The notes: generated by a model not told the origin, from the letters alone. Counted from the first letter of the stretch, positions 31,440 through 42,333 are shown. The stretch is DNA of 64,000 nucleotides from Acidithiobacillus sp. HP-2 (GCF_015100155.1 NZ_JACKZA010000006.1:62001-126000); one strand, 5' to 3'. Numbers and translations are program-made.

Positions 31440-32221
31440 GTTTTGACCCCGTGAGCGCGCAGCAGGCGACGGGCAACTTGCGTTTTTTCAGCAGCGGCGG
31501 CGGTAAAATAAAAATCAATGGATGCTTCAGTGGGCAAATCCGGTGGCGTCTCGGGGAGACTCCGTATGTCGATCCTGCGACATAATTGCCGCGCCACGCC
31601 ATCATTTCCATCCAGGGTGGGAATATTCCGTCCATTTAGCTCTGACAGCCAGTTGCTGATCCAGCAGTAATGGGTGCAGCCCAGCACAATGACTTGAGTG
31701 TCTGTCGAGTAATAAGGCAGAACATGATTGTGCAGATACTCCTGGACTTGCTGCTGCCAGTCATTGCTCTGGGATTCAATGCGTTCTGCCAGACCCGGGC
31801 AAGCAAGAGGCTGCACGCGTTGTTCGGCATTTGGTAATTGCGTCAAGAGATTACGAAGCTTTTCACCGGTGACGGTCATGGCTGTGGCCAGCAGGAGAAT
31901 ACTGCCTTCGGGATAAAGCATCAGCGCTTTTTTGATGGCGGGCTCAATACCGATGATGGGCACGTCCGCATATTCCCGCAGAGGTATGGCTGCCGCGCTG
32001 GTAGCCGTGTTGCAAGCCAGTACCACGGCATCTACGCCTTGCCGGACAAACCAGGCATAAGCAATTTCCGTCCATTGTTGTACTTCGCCGGCGGTTTTGT
32101 CGCCATAAGGACTATGAGCGCTATCGCCATAAAACAAAAAATGGGCATTCGGCAAATAACGCAGGCAGGAGAGCAGGGTGCTGAGGCCACCCAGTCCGGA
32201 ATCAAATACACCAATTCGCAT
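31436..32221 (-). CDS. murI: Glutamate racemase
   Basis: A 261-residue enzyme making D-glutamate for peptidoglycan. The two catalytic cysteines are in ACNTATSAAAIPLRE (near residue 70) and GCTHYCW (near 182); the FDSGLGGLS start and YGDSAHSPYG are conserved. It follows the ROK kinase gene by 3 bp, so it is the last gene of the glycogen cluster transcript. Confidence 0.95.
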   Translation of the reverse strand: MRIGVFDSGLGGLSTLLSCLRYLPNAHFLFYGDSAHSPYGDKTAGEVQQWTEIAYAWFVRQGVDAVVLACNTATSAAAIPLREYADVPIIGIEPAIKKALMLYPEGSILLLATAMTVTGEKLRNLLTQLPNAEQRVQPLACPGLAERIESQSNDWQQQVQEYLHNHVLPYYSTDTQVIVLGCTHYCWISNWLSELNGRNIPTLDGNDGVARQLCRRIDIRSLPETPPDLPTEASIDFYFTAAAAEKTQVARRLLRAHGVKT

Positions 32222-32224
32222 CGG

Positions 32225-33169
32225 TTATTGGCTGAGTTCCTGATCGGCCAGCAGGGCGACCCCGCGCATTCCGGCGAGATCATCATGATTGCCGCGTTTG
32301 ACTTCCACCTCGCCGCGCAGCGCGGGAATCAAGTCAGCGTCCAAACGTTGTAATAAGGCTGGCGCAAAACAATCCCAGGCCGCACTGACCCCGCCTCCCA
32401 CCCGAATGACCCGGACATCGGCAACCTTCAAAATGCTGGCCAGGGCTTGTCCCAGATAATCACCGGCCATCTGAAAGGTTTGACTGGCTTCGGGGCGTCC
32501 ATCGCAGGCCATCTGGGCAATAACGGCAGTATCCGGTGCTGTGCCGGTCAGTTCCACGTAACTGGACTGGATTCCGCGTGCCGAGGCATATTGTTCCAGG
32601 CAACCCTGATTACCACAGCCACATCGTCTTCCGCCGGGGACCACGATGATGTGCCCTATCTCCATGGCGGTTCCATGTTCACCGCGCCAGGGGCGGTCGT
32701 CATGGACCCACCCACCACCGACACCGGTACCCAGGCCGACGTACAAGAGATCGCGCAATTCGGGATTTTCCTGTTTTTCTTCCCAGAATTCGCCATATCC
32801 GGCAGCATTGGCGTCATTTTCGATGAGTACAGGCAATTGGCAGGCATTCTGAACGGCACTTTGCAAATCAAAGTGGATGAGTTGCGGAATGTTGGGCGAT
32901 TGCAGCAAAACGCCTTTGGCATTCACAAAACCGGGCACAGCCACCCCGACTCGAATAATTTCCGGGTATTGATGGCGGAGTTGAGCAATGCCTGCTTCAA
33001 GCAGTTCCGTGAACAGTCGGGCAGCGCTTTCTGAATCGGCTGCCGCAGCGCATTTGGCGTGCAGATCTACTTCATGGCGAATACTGTCCAGACAATCATT
33101 ACCCCGGAAAACCCCAAAACGTAAATTGGTGCCACCGACATCAATACCTATGGTCAGTTTCTCAGTCAT
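32225..33169 (-). CDS. ROK-family sugar kinase, probable glucokinase
   Basis: A 314-residue ROK kinase. It shows the ATP-binding start GIDVGGTNLRFGVF, the catalytic region IENDANAAGYGEFW, GLGTGVGGG, and the ROK zinc site GHIIVVPGGRRCGCGNQGCLEQYASA. Context (two GH57 enzymes, glgC and glgB) suggests it phosphorylates glucose freed from maltodextrin. It overlaps the GH57 gene by 8 bp. A fructose or N-acetyl-sugar kinase cannot be excluded from sequence alone. Confidence 0.88.
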   Translation of the reverse strand: MTEKLTIGIDVGGTNLRFGVFRGNDCLDSIRHEVDLHAKCAAAADSESAARLFTELLEAGIAQLRHQYPEIIRVGVAVPGFVNAKGVLLQSPNIPQLIHFDLQSAVQNACQLPVLIENDANAAGYGEFWEEKQENPELRDLLYVGLGTGVGGGWVHDDRPWRGEHGTAMEIGHIIVVPGGRRCGCGNQGCLEQYASARGIQSSYVELTGTAPDTAVIAQMACDGRPEASQTFQMAGDYLGQALASILKVADVRVIRVGGGVSAAWDCFAPALLQRLDADLIPALRGEVEVKRGNHDDLAGMRGVALLADQELSQ

Positions 33170-35189
33170 AGGCGATGATCTCCGTAAGGATTTCGATATG
33201 TTGCGTCTTGCCAGCCGTCAGGTCCCAGTAAAAATCCAGTTGCAGGGCCTGCATGATTTTTTCAAAGCCCGCTTCGGATTGGGAAACGGTCATATGGGGC
33301 GCAGCCTCCCAGCGCACCGGCGGATTGCAATGGAGGGTGATTTTACCGCCCATCACGGCATCTTCCAGCACGATTTGTCGGGTTTTTTCACCCTGGATGG
33401 GAAGTCCGAAGCCACCCTGGGATTGCCCATCCGCAAAAAACTGTCCCGCCGGCCCATCACAACTGGGCATGGCCAGAAATAGCCGAGTCTGAAAATGGTG
33501 AGACTCTGTATTGTGTTGGGAAGCTGGTGATTCTATCCGAAAATGCACCATCATTCCTTTATGGGCGAGGCTATAGGCTTTACTGACCGCCCAGCTGTCA
33601 GCGATACCGCCCGCAAAATGGGGAGCATCCTGAACGATGCTGCTTTCCGGATACGTGACTGCGACATTATCCAGCCACTCCTGAAAACTGTGGCAGGGGG
33701 CGGTGTCGGCAAGCAGATCATCTGCCTTAATTTCTGTTTTGAAGCTGATGCGGTCGTGGGCGGAAGCAATACCTTCACTGGGAGCCGCATGATCCACTGC
33801 CCCGTGCCGGATTTTGTCGTAGTAGGCCTCGTCGCGCCGTGCCAGTGTATCCCCAAGATTGTGATGCAGTTTGTAACAATCCCACTCGGCTACGGCGGCG
33901 GAGGGCGTCGGGCGAATGATCAACTGTTGATCGTCATTGTGATAATACAGCTCTTCATGGCCATCCATATCCACGTCAATGAACTGCAAACCTGGCCGTG
34001 CCTGGATTTTATCGAGCTGCGCTTCCAGTCGAACCATGGCATGGTACACCGCCCGGCGCAGGTGCGGCAGATAAATGCCGCCAAACAGCCCGTGCCAATA
34101 GGCATCATTGGCCTGGGTTTCATGTAAATCCGCACGCATCTGCTTGCTTTGCTGGCGCTTGGGCAAAGCATGAAAGCGCCGGGATAATTGCAGCATGCGT
34201 TTCTGCATCCAGTTGGACTCGGGATATCGGGTCAGAAAGTTTTTCCATATTCCGCCACGAATGAGTGGCTTGCGTAGGTCCAGGCGGCCTGCAGCCTTTT
34301 CCTGTTCCAGAAAAGCCGCGTAGTTGCGGGCCGCATCCGGTGCCAGTGTCCATTCGTTCATTTCACTGTAGGACACCGTGGGCAGATAAATCATACCCTG
34401 GGGCCGATGCTGGTGCAGATAATCCTTGAAACGCATGGGTTGAATATGTGGAGAATTCAGGACGCCCTGGAGAAACTGTTCCAGCCAGCCTTTTTCATAA
34501 ACCCAACTATAAGTCTCCGGCCAGACCCCGAATTTTTCGATGTCATCAAAATAAATCCCGGCGCTACCCGGATTATGCGCGGATATTTCTTCGATATAAG
34601 TGACTGCGGCAGCGGCCTCCGAGAAAGGCAGGCGATAACGCAACGCTTCGGAAATGGGGAAAACATCGATAGCCTGGCCATTTTCTTCGGTGCGATGAAA
34701 GCTGCCGAGTTGGTCGCTAGAGGCCCCCGCGCAGAGAAAGTGATAATCGTCCACCATCACATATTGAATTCCCGCCTCTTGCAGGGCGGGAACCACGCTG
34801 GGATCCCAAACGCGCTCGGTCAGCCAGGCCCCCACCGGGCGCTGTCCGAAATTTTTGTCCAGTCGGTCGGCCATGGCTTCCAGTTGGGTGATGCGATCTG
34901 CATGGGGAATAGCCGCCAGCACCGGTTCGGTGTCCCCGGCGCCCACCAGCTCCGCCTGCTGGCGGGTGACCATTTCCTGCAGCAGTTTCATGGTGTTGGG
35001 GTGTTGTTGCACCATATATTGTAGTAACCAGCCACTGATATGAATGGCAAAGGGAAATTCAGGAAAGCGATGCATGGCTTCAAGAAAGGGGTGATAACAG
35101 CGCATTACGGCGTCATCAATCACCTGCGGAAAATTACCAACCGGCTGATGGGCGTGGACGCCCAGGAGGAGGGGGGTGCTGTGGGTCAT
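33162..35189 (-). CDS. GH57 4-alpha-glucanotransferase-like enzyme
   Basis: A 675-residue GH57 protein. The N-terminal barrel opens LLLGVHAHQPVGNFPQ, has the nucleophile region GAWLTERVWDPS (Glu near residue 123) and the acid region YFDDIEKFGVWPETY (Asp near 215). C-terminal beta domains follow, as in the Thermococcus litoralis 4-alpha-glucanotransferase. Such enzymes disproportionate maltodextrins. It overlaps the ROK gene and is 3 bp from the second GH57 gene, so they form one transcript. Confidence 0.85.
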   Translation of the reverse strand: MTHSTPLLLGVHAHQPVGNFPQVIDDAVMRCYHPFLEAMHRFPEFPFAIHISGWLLQYMVQQHPNTMKLLQEMVTRQQAELVGAGDTEPVLAAIPHADRITQLEAMADRLDKNFGQRPVGAWLTERVWDPSVVPALQEAGIQYVMVDDYHFLCAGASSDQLGSFHRTEENGQAIDVFPISEALRYRLPFSEAAAAVTYIEEISAHNPGSAGIYFDDIEKFGVWPETYSWVYEKGWLEQFLQGVLNSPHIQPMRFKDYLHQHRPQGMIYLPTVSYSEMNEWTLAPDAARNYAAFLEQEKAAGRLDLRKPLIRGGIWKNFLTRYPESNWMQKRMLQLSRRFHALPKRQQSKQMRADLHETQANDAYWHGLFGGIYLPHLRRAVYHAMVRLEAQLDKIQARPGLQFIDVDMDGHEELYYHNDDQQLIIRPTPSAAVAEWDCYKLHHNLGDTLARRDEAYYDKIRHGAVDHAAPSEGIASAHDRISFKTEIKADDLLADTAPCHSFQEWLDNVAVTYPESSIVQDAPHFAGGIADSWAVSKAYSLAHKGMMVHFRIESPASQHNTESHHFQTRLFLAMPSCDGPAGQFFADGQSQGGFGLPIQGEKTRQIVLEDAVMGGKITLHCNPPVRWEAAPHMTVSQSEAGFEKIMQALQLDFYWDLTAGKTQHIEILTEIIAYD

Positions 35190-35192
35190 TGC

Positions 35193-36893
35193 TTATCCTT
35201 CCATATGGGTGCGGCGCATGGTACCTCCAGATTCGGCGGGTCCCCCACCATGACTGATGGGTTCGTTGAGGGTTTCTGGAGGAGAAATTTGCATCAGGTT
35301 ATAAAGTTTGCGCAGGTTCATCCTGAACAGGTGATCAAAATCCCTGACCGAATCGGCAGGATTGTAATCTCCGAACCACCAGAACCAGTCCGAGCCCTCG
35401 CAACGACCTAACTGTTCAGTGATTTCTTCCTGCAGTTCGGGGGTGAGTCCGGCAAAATGCTGGTCAACATCCTGCTTGGCGGCGCAGAGCATATCCCAGG
35501 CCCGGTTTTTGGCCCCATCGCCAATCCAGGTGCTGAAATTGCCATAGACCCAACTCCCGGCGGCAAGATCCGGAATGCTTTTAATGGCTTCCGGATGGTC
35601 CTGGACATAGTCGCCGAAGGTACACATTTTGATATGGGGATGATTGGAAAGGGCCCGGTAGAGCTCGGAAAGAAAATAGTAGCCATTGTAGGGGTAGTAT
35701 TCCCAGGCATTTTCTCCATCAAGAATGATGCTGACGACGGGATGATCCTGATCTTCGGTCTGGCGCCAGATGGCTTCGAGCTTATGCACGAAATCGATGA
35801 CTGCATCGTGGCCAAACCAGGTTTTATAGTCAAAACCGATGGTGTCAGAGAGCGCGTCATCCCGAAAAAACAGCGCCGGTCCCTGATTTTCGAGGCGATA
35901 AGCCTTGTATAAATATTCGGCCCGACCGCGTGGTGCAGAATCGTCATCGCTGCGCAGCAGGCTATGCGTGAGTACGCCTTCTCCCGAAGCCGTCCAGGTC
36001 ACTTGAGCCTCACCCAGCATTTTGACGAAGGCGGCAGAAACCCCGCCCTCTGCTGGCCACATGCCCTGGGCGGCAATGCCGAAATGTTGCGGATGATAAG
36101 TCTGAGCGCGTTTAATATGCCAGCGCACACGCTCGACCCCGCCAGGGTACTCAGGGGATTCGGGCAATGGCGCATCGGGTATGGCTTCCCGTGCGGCGGC
36201 AAAGTCCAGCATCAGGGGGCCAATGGGGTGGTAGTAGGGGGTGGTGGATATTTCGATACGTCCTGCTTCTGCCAGGGCGCGGTAACGGGGAATCAGTCCG
36301 CCGATCAGCTCACCGAGAAAGCGTATTAAATCCTGCCGGTCTGCGAGCGTGAAACCGTGTCCCTTGTCCATCAACTTCTTAATGAGCGGGCTGCCGCGCC
36401 GCACGGTTTCACCAGTCCAGGCCAGGTGATACCAGACCAGCAGATCGGCCAGAAACTGAATGGACAAATAGTCAGAAAGTTCCGCCGGATCACTGTGCAT
36501 GATGGTATATATTTCATACAGTCGGCGGTATCCGGGAAAGGGATTCAGCATATGTTCCGGATCCAGTCGAAAGCACTGTTCCATGAGGTGATGACGTTGC
36601 TCATTGTTCAGGGTTTTTAGATCAGTGCTGGCCAGGGCGATGAGTAGAGGATCGCGAAAATGCCCACTTTCAAACTGACTGGTGTAATCTTCAATCTGCT
36701 CAACGAGAATCGGCACGCAGTTAAATACGCCCCGAGCCATGGGGTTTTCCTCATAATGGGCGATCATGTCTGCATAATCCTTGCAGGCGTGCAGGTACGT
36801 CCAGGGCAATGCGTATTGCCCATCCGCATTGCGATAATCGGGCTGGTGCATATGCCAGCAGAAAATGACATGAAGTGCGCGTGCGGGGGGCAT
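35193..36893 (-). CDS. GH57 alpha-amylase-type glycoside hydrolase
   Basis: A 566-residue GH57 protein of the amylase/alpha-mannosidase-like subgroup: HVIFCWHMHQPDYR at the start, GMWPAEGGVSAAFVKML with the presumed nucleophile Glu near residue 285, and SIILDGENAWEYYPYNG with the acid near 400. It would attack alpha-glucans stored or recycled through the glg pathway. It lies 3-4 bp from its neighbours on both sides, between glgC and the glucanotransferase. The exact bond specificity cannot be read from the sequence. Confidence 0.8.
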   Translation of the reverse strand: MPPARALHVIFCWHMHQPDYRNADGQYALPWTYLHACKDYADMIAHYEENPMARGVFNCVPILVEQIEDYTSQFESGHFRDPLLIALASTDLKTLNNEQRHHLMEQCFRLDPEHMLNPFPGYRRLYEIYTIMHSDPAELSDYLSIQFLADLLVWYHLAWTGETVRRGSPLIKKLMDKGHGFTLADRQDLIRFLGELIGGLIPRYRALAEAGRIEISTTPYYHPIGPLMLDFAAAREAIPDAPLPESPEYPGGVERVRWHIKRAQTYHPQHFGIAAQGMWPAEGGVSAAFVKMLGEAQVTWTASGEGVLTHSLLRSDDDSAPRGRAEYLYKAYRLENQGPALFFRDDALSDTIGFDYKTWFGHDAVIDFVHKLEAIWRQTEDQDHPVVSIILDGENAWEYYPYNGYYFLSELYRALSNHPHIKMCTFGDYVQDHPEAIKSIPDLAAGSWVYGNFSTWIGDGAKNRAWDMLCAAKQDVDQHFAGLTPELQEEITEQLGRCEGSDWFWWFGDYNPADSVRDFDHLFRMNLRKLYNLMQISPPETLNEPISHGGGPAESGGTMRRTHMEG

Positions 36894-36897
36894 GAGG

Positions 36898-38205
36898 TCA
36901 CCTCACAAAATGTAGTTGCTGGCCTAATAACTCCGGAGTAATCAGAGTGACGCCATTGGGCGTTCGATAAAAGCGGCGGGCGTCTTCGGCAGGATCTTCG
37001 CCCACCACCAGCCCGTCAGGGATGATAGTACCCTTGTCGACGACGACTTTACGCAGGCGAGCCCCTTCGCCCATGCGCACGTTGGGCAAAATCACCGAAT
37101 CTTCGATGAGGGTATGGCCATCATTGACCCGGACATTGGAAAACAGCAGGGAACGACGGACCGTAGCCCCACTGATGATGCAGCCTCCCGAGACAATACT
37201 GTCCAGGGCCATGCCGCGTCTTCCTTCGTCGTCAAAGACAAATTTGGCAGGCGGGAGTTGTTCCTGATACGTCCAGATGGGCCAGCGGCTGTCGTATAAA
37301 TCCAGATCCGGGGTTACATGCACCAGATCAATGTTGGCAGACCAGTAGGCGTCAACCGTACCGACATCCCGCCAGTAGCAACGACTGGCCTTGCCTTCAT
37401 TGCTGGAAATGCAGCTGTTACGAAAGCGGTGAGCCATGACCCGATAGCGTGACACCATGTAGGGGATCAGATCGTTGCCAAAATCATGGCTGGACTCGCG
37501 ACTGTCCGCATCGCGGATGAGCTGTTCATACAAAAAATCCGTGTTGAAAACATAAATACCCATGCTCGCAAGCGCACGGTCGGGGTTGTTGGGTGTGGGT
37601 GTGGGATCGCTGGGTTTTTCGGTGAAACCGGTCACCCGATCTTCGTGGTTGACGGTCATGACCCCAAAACCTTTGGCCTCTTCCAGAGGGACCTCAATGC
37701 AGGCGACGCTCATATCTGCCTGACTTTGCACATGCTCGGCGAGCATCTGACCATAGTCCATTTTATAAATATGGTCACCAGCGAGAACAATCACATAACG
37801 CGGCCGATGGGCACGCAAAATGTCAATATTCTGAAAAATCGCGTCTGCGGTTCCCTTGTACCAGCCGGTATTCATGCGCTGTTGGGCAGGGAGGATTTCA
37901 ATAAACTCGCTGAACTCGCCTCTCAGGAATCCCCAGCCCAGCTGAATGTGACGAATCAAGCTGTGCGCTTTGTACTGGGTCAGCACACCAATACGGCGAA
38001 TGCCGGAGTTCATGCAGTTGGATAAACAAAAATCAATGATGCGGAATTTGCCCCCGAAAGGCACGGCAGGTTTGGCGCGCCAGTCGGTCAATGGTCCAAG
38101 GCGACTGCCACGACCGCCAGCCAGGACCAGGGCGAGGGTATTTTTGGTGAGGTTACTGACAAAGCGCGGGGAATTGCTGGGGCCACTCTGGTTTTCTTCG
38201 GACAT
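36898..38205 (-). CDS. glgC: Glucose-1-phosphate adenylyltransferase
   Basis: A 435-residue enzyme making ADP-glucose, the committed step of glycogen synthesis. Visible motifs: [33 protein letters not shown] (nucleotide and effector site), [27 protein letters not shown], and the C-terminal left-handed helix ([25 protein letters not shown]). ATG 38205 has AAGGAG upstream. It heads glgC-GH57-GH57-ROK-murI and is divergent from glgB. Confidence 0.95.
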   Translation of the reverse strand: MSEENQSGPSNSPRFVSNLTKNTLALVLAGGRGSRLGPLTDWRAKPAVPFGGKFRIIDFCLSNCMNSGIRRIGVLTQYKAHSLIRHIQLGWGFLRGEFSEFIEILPAQQRMNTGWYKGTADAIFQNIDILRAHRPRYVIVLAGDHIYKMDYGQMLAEHVQSQADMSVACIEVPLEEAKGFGVMTVNHEDRVTGFTEKPSDPTPTPNNPDRALASMGIYVFNTDFLYEQLIRDADSRESSHDFGNDLIPYMVSRYRVMAHRFRNSCISSNEGKASRCYWRDVGTVDAYWSANIDLVHVTPDLDLYDSRWPIWTYQEQLPPAKFVFDDEGRRGMALDSIVSGGCIISGATVRRSLLFSNVRVNDGHTLIEDSVILPNVRMGEGARLRKVVVDKGTIIPDGLVVGEDPAEDARRFYRTPNGVTLITPELLGQQLHFVR

Positions 38206-38400
38206 GCTCTTCTCCTTGTCGGGCACTGGTATTACACCTAGCTAGGAGTATAGACAGGATTCCCCCGTGCTTTCGGTTTAAAGGTACTGAACTTGGAGGA
38301 TGTCGGCAAGCACTCAAAGGGGACAATGGTCTTTTCCGGCGATGTGTTATGCTCTTGGTGGGAGTGGCTCCTCAATCACAATGATGAAAAGGAGATTGTG

Positions 38401-40593
38401 GTGACGAAATTACCAAAAAAAAATCATGGCGAAGATTGGAATCATGACGAAATAGCCATTCGCGAGGCCCGTCATCACGATCCCTTCGCCTGGTTGGGGC
38501 AGCACCGGATCGGTAACGACAATCAAGCTATGCAGCGCGTTTTTTTGCCCGGGGCCTCTCAGGTAGAACTGCAAACCCCGCAGGGATGGGTGCTGATGAC
38601 CATGCAGCATCCCGACGGGATTTTCACCCATGCCGGAGAAAGCCTGCCCACCCCCTATCGTTACCGCTGGCTGGATTCCCTGGGCACGCACGAGGCTTAT
38701 GATCCCTATGTGTTCAGTCCGGTATTGGGCGATCTGGAAGTTTATCTGTTCAGTGAGGGTCGCTTGTATGAAGCCTATCAACATCTGGGCGCCCATCGTC
38801 GTTATCATGAAGGTGTCGAAGGAGTGTTTTTTGCCGTTTGGGCACCCAATGCGGAGCGGGTCAGTGTCGTTGGCGATTTTAATCACTGGGATGGTCGTTA
38901 TCACCCGATGCGGGTCCGGGGAATGAGTGGCCTCTGGGAATTGTTCGTTCCTGGACTGGAATTGGGCGAAATCTACAAGTTTGAACTCCGTCACCGGGAT
39001 TCCGGCGCGGTTTTTGTGAAAACCGATCCTTATGCCAATGCTTTTGAAAGACGTCCAAGTACTGCAGCCCGGGTAGTGGACAGTCAGCATGTCTGGAAAG
39101 ATCAGGACTGGATGGCTGCGCGGACGCAGGCCGACTGGCAGCATGCCCCCATGAATATTTACGAAGTGCATCTGGGATCCTGGCAGCGCGACGAGAAAGG
39201 GGATTTTCTGAGCTATGACGAGCTTGCCGAAGGTCTGCTGCGCTATGTGCAGGACATGGGTTACACCCATATCGAACTTATGCCGGTGATGGAGCATCCT
39301 CTGGACGAATCCTGGGGTTATCAGGTCAGTGGTTACTATGCGCCGACCAGCCGCTTCGGGAACCCGGATGGTTTTCGGGCCTTTGTAGATGCTTTTCATC
39401 AGGCCGGTATTGGGGTGCTGCTGGATTGGGTGCCGGGGCATTTCCCCAAGGATGACTGGGGACTGGCACGTTTTGATGGCACCGCTTTATATGAATATGC
39501 AGACCCCCGTGAAGGTGAACATCGTGACTGGGGGACGTATATTTTCAATTTTGGCCGCAACGAAGTCCGCAATTTTCTGTTGGCTAATGCCTGCTATTGG
39601 GCGGACAGTTTTCATATTGATGGCCTGCGGGTGGATGCGGTGGCTTCCCTGCTCTACCGGGATTATTCCCGGAACGAGGGGGAATGGATTCCCAACCAGT
39701 ATGGTGGCAGGGAGAATCTTGAAGCCATTGATTTTCTCAGGGAAATGAATGTGGTGCTCAATGAGCGCTATCCGGGTATTTTGACCATTGCCGAAGAATC
39801 GACCTCCTGGCCCATGGTCTCCCGCCCCACCTATGTGGGCGGGCTGGGTTTTTCCATGAAATGGAATATGGGCTGGATGAATGACACCCTGTCCTACATG
39901 CAGCAAGATCCGGTTTATCGGCGCTTTCATCAGAATGATCTGACCTTCAGCCAGTTATATGCATATGCAGAAAATTTTGTACTGCCCCTCTCTCATGACG
40001 AGGTGGTGCATGGAAAACGCTCTTTGCTGGATAAAATGCCTGGCGATACCTGGCAGCGTTTTGCCAATTTACGTCTGCTGCTCAGTTATCAGTGTGCTCA
40101 TCCGGGTAAAAAACTGAATTTTATGGGCAATGAATTTGCCCAGGGAATGGAATGGAATTGTGGGCAGGCTCTGGACTGGGATTTGCTGCAAACACCCTGG
40201 CATCAGGGGATACATTGGCTGAGTCGGGATCTCGGACACCTGCACCGCGACTTGTCAGCCTTGCATGATCTGGATTTTGCACCAGAGGGTTTTGCCTGGG
40301 TGGATTGCCATGACGCAGACCAGTCCATACTCAGTTTTCTGCGCCGCGATCGCAACGGTGCTTTTATTCTCGCAGTGTTCAATTTTACTCCGGTACTGCG
40401 CAAAAATTATCGTATCGGCGTTCCAGAGTCCGGGCGTTACCGGGAAATTTTCAATAGTGATGCAGCTGCGTATCAGGGCAGTAATGTGGGTAACCTTCCG
40501 CTGTTTGCCGAAGCGCGGAGCTGGATGGGATTACCCTGTTCACTGGAGTTGACTCTGCCGCCCCTGGCAGCACTGTTTTTGCAAATGGACTGA
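38401..40593 (+). CDS. glgB: 1,4-alpha-glucan branching enzyme
   Basis: A 730-residue GH13 enzyme creating alpha-1,6 branches in glycogen. It has an N-terminal carbohydrate-binding domain ([11 protein letters not shown], then [23 protein letters not shown]) and a catalytic barrel with nucleophile Asp in [17 protein letters not shown], Glu in ILTIAEEST and HD in [15 protein letters not shown] 38401 is chosen because AAAAGGAG lies six bases before it; an in-frame ATG at 38293 is 36 codons longer but has no ribosome-binding site. Glycogen synthase (glgA) is not in this window. Confidence 0.96.
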   Translation: MTKLPKKNHGEDWNHDEIAIREARHHDPFAWLGQHRIGNDNQAMQRVFLPGASQVELQTPQGWVLMTMQHPDGIFTHAGESLPTPYRYRWLDSLGTHEAYDPYVFSPVLGDLEVYLFSEGRLYEAYQHLGAHRRYHEGVEGVFFAVWAPNAERVSVVGDFNHWDGRYHPMRVRGMSGLWELFVPGLELGEIYKFELRHRDSGAVFVKTDPYANAFERRPSTAARVVDSQHVWKDQDWMAARTQADWQHAPMNIYEVHLGSWQRDEKGDFLSYDELAEGLLRYVQDMGYTHIELMPVMEHPLDESWGYQVSGYYAPTSRFGNPDGFRAFVDAFHQAGIGVLLDWVPGHFPKDDWGLARFDGTALYEYADPREGEHRDWGTYIFNFGRNEVRNFLLANACYWADSFHIDGLRVDAVASLLYRDYSRNEGEWIPNQYGGRENLEAIDFLREMNVVLNERYPGILTIAEESTSWPMVSRPTYVGGLGFSMKWNMGWMNDTLSYMQQDPVYRRFHQNDLTFSQLYAYAENFVLPLSHDEVVHGKRSLLDKMPGDTWQRFANLRLLLSYQCAHPGKKLNFMGNEFAQGMEWNCGQALDWDLLQTPWHQGIHWLSRDLGHLHRDLSALHDLDFAPEGFAWVDCHDADQSILSFLRRDRNGAFILAVFNFTPVLRKNYRIGVPESGRYREIFNSDAAAYQGSNVGNLPLFAEARSWMGLPCSLELTLPPLAALFLQMD

Positions 40594-40623
40594 GGAGAAT
40601 GACTCCCGGCGTGGGTAATTAGC

Positions 40624-41085
40624 ATGCTTTATATTTATGTCATTATCGCTTTCGTAGCGGGAATATCCGAATTGTTCACCGGCACTTTTTATCTGGCGGC
40701 GGTGGCTTTAGCCGCCTTGTTTACCGCTATTACCGGATTGGTGCTGCCTGGCGCGGTTTTGCACTGGGTGTTTCTGGGCTTCTGTCTGGTATTGCTGCCT
40801 GCCGGAATGTGGCTGCGCCACCGGCTCGCCGGAAAAGCCCAGGGACTGACGGATTTTGACTTGGGTCAGGGCGTGGATGTGATTCGTGGCCCTGACCAGA
40901 ATGAACATTATACGGTGCGTTACCGGGGCAGCGAATGGATGGCGGTGGTAGATGATGGCCCGGCCCCCTGTGCCGGTGATCGCGCCGTGATCGTGGGCAA
41001 GACCGATAACCTGCTACATTTAGGGGTGCTACCCCGGCAACCCTCCGACAAGGAGTCTTTATGTCCTCCCTCATCATCATCCTGA
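40624..41085 (+). CDS. NfeD-family membrane protein
   Basis: A 153-residue short NfeD: two to three membrane helices (residues 1-65) and a C-terminal OB-fold (GQGVDVIRGPDQNEHYTVRYRGSEWMAVVDDG). NfeD proteins pair with stomatin-like proteins; here the qmcA-like gene overlaps its 3' end by 25 bp. They would form a membrane microdomain or quality-control unit. Confidence 0.85.
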   Translation: MLYIYVIIAFVAGISELFTGTFYLAAVALAALFTAITGLVLPGAVLHWVFLGFCLVLLPAGMWLRHRLAGKAQGLTDFDLGQGVDVIRGPDQNEHYTVRYRGSEWMAVVDDGPAPCAGDRAVIVGKTDNLLHLGVLPRQPSDKESLCPPSSSS

Positions 41086-41990
41086 TTGTCATTGTTGCGG
41101 CTTTTCTGATTTTACGCACCACCATCCGGGTGGTTCCCCAGCAGCGTGCCTGGGTGGTTGAAAGACTCGGTAAATATCACGCGGTTCTGGAACCGGGCCT
41201 GAATTTTATTATTCCTTTTCTGGACCGTGTGGCCTTTCGTTTTGATATGCGCGAAGTACCCATGGAAGTGCCCGCGCAGGCCTGTATTTCCTTTGATAAC
41301 ACCACCATGACGGTAGACGGGATTCTCTATTTGCAAATTACGGACTCCGTCAAGGCGGCTTATGGTTCGAGCAACCCCTTTACTGCCGTTATCCAGTTGG
41401 CACAAACCACCATGCGTTCAGAAATCGGCAAGTTGCATCTGGATGCAGCCCTGTCTTCCCGGCAGCTGCTCAATACGGCGGTGGCGGCTTCGGTGGATGA
41501 AGCGGCCCTGAACTGGGGCGTCAAGGTGCTCCGCTACGAAATACGGGACATCACCCCACCCCAGGAAATCATCCGCGCCATGGAACTGCAAATCACCGCA
41601 GAGCGGGAAAAGCGCGCCCTGATTGCCAAATCCGAAGGACAAAGACAGCAGCAAATCAACACTTCTGAAGGTCAGCGGCAACAGGACATCAATGTGGCAG
41701 ATGGCCGCAAACAGGCGGAAGTATTGCGTGCTGAAGGCGAAGCCAAAGCCATTCAACTGGTTGCCGAGGCTACCGCCGAAGCCATCCGGGTTATTGGTTC
41801 GGCAGCCCGTGAACCCGGAGGCTACGAAGCCCTGCAAATGCAGCTCGCCAAGGACTACATCGAAAAGTGGGGATATTTGGCCAAGAGCAGTACCAGTCTG
41901 GTGATTCCTTCCGATCTCGGCAATATTGGTGCTCTGGTGGGAACGGCGCTTTCTATGGTTAAGCAGTCGCAGAAAACGGCTGCGGAATGA
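41061..41990 (+). CDS. qmcA: SPFH/stomatin-family protein, QmcA-like
   Basis: A 309-residue protein with one N-terminal membrane helix (SLIIILIVIVAAFLIL), the SPFH domain (VPQQRAWVVERLGKYHAVLEPGLNFIIPFLDRV), then a long coiled-coil with an internal repeat (SEGQRQQQINTSEGQRQQDIN). QmcA oligomers organise membrane domains and interact with FtsH. Coupled to the NfeD gene. Confidence 0.88.
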   Translation: MSSLIIILIVIVAAFLILRTTIRVVPQQRAWVVERLGKYHAVLEPGLNFIIPFLDRVAFRFDMREVPMEVPAQACISFDNTTMTVDGILYLQITDSVKAAYGSSNPFTAVIQLAQTTMRSEIGKLHLDAALSSRQLLNTAVAASVDEAALNWGVKVLRYEIRDITPPQEIIRAMELQITAEREKRALIAKSEGQRQQQINTSEGQRQQDINVADGRKQAEVLRAEGEAKAIQLVAEATAEAIRVIGSAAREPGGYEALQMQLAKDYIEKWGYLAKSSTSLVIPSDLGNIGALVGTALSMVKQSQKTAAE

Positions 41991-42093
41991 ACGCCGGGCC
42001 TGTTGCTGGATGCCAGAAGTAGGACAAGAGCGCGCCCCAATATTTGGGGCTATATCGCGACGTTAGCGTTAAGCATGTGGCCCTTCCGTTTGC

Positions 42094-42333
42094 ATGCTTC
42101 GCAACGGCAAACACGCTTGGCTCATGTACCTCCGGTACGAAGGCGATAGTGTTTTTGTCTCGCAGGGTGACCTCAGTGCACAAGGAGTTGCCGCGTATGA
42201 GCTTGCCAATGGCCAAATCGATGAGTATCCGCTCGCTTGGTGCATCAAAGTGGAGTGGTGCTACAGAATATTGGTATACTTCTATGTTAACGATGGTGCT
42301 CAGCCAGATTGGGTCTCTTGGCATGCCAGTTAG
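42094..42333 (+). CDS. Imm1-like immunity protein, probably N-terminally truncated
   Basis: 79 codons from ATG 42094. The sequence GKHAWLMYLRYEGDSVFVSQG, then YELANGQIDEYPLAWCI and YFYVNDGAQPDWVSWH, resembles the C-terminal two thirds of Imm1-type proteins that neutralise secreted deaminase or nuclease toxins. The usual N-terminal 40-50 residues are missing, and a stop lies 8 codons upstream. No toxin gene is near. A GTTAAGC lies 20 bp upstream and a GCTCAAC 40 bp downstream, weakly suggesting a mobile gene cassette. Read as an orphan or remnant. Confidence 0.45.
   Translation: MLRNGKHAWLMYLRYEGDSVFVSQGDLSAQGVAAYELANGQIDEYPLAWCIKVEWCYRILVYFYVNDGAQPDWVSWHAS

Noticed and set aside
38293-38400. 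Upstream extension of glgB
   Set aside because: No ribosome-binding site at 38293 and the extra 36 codons do not resemble the family; GTG 38401 has a strong one.
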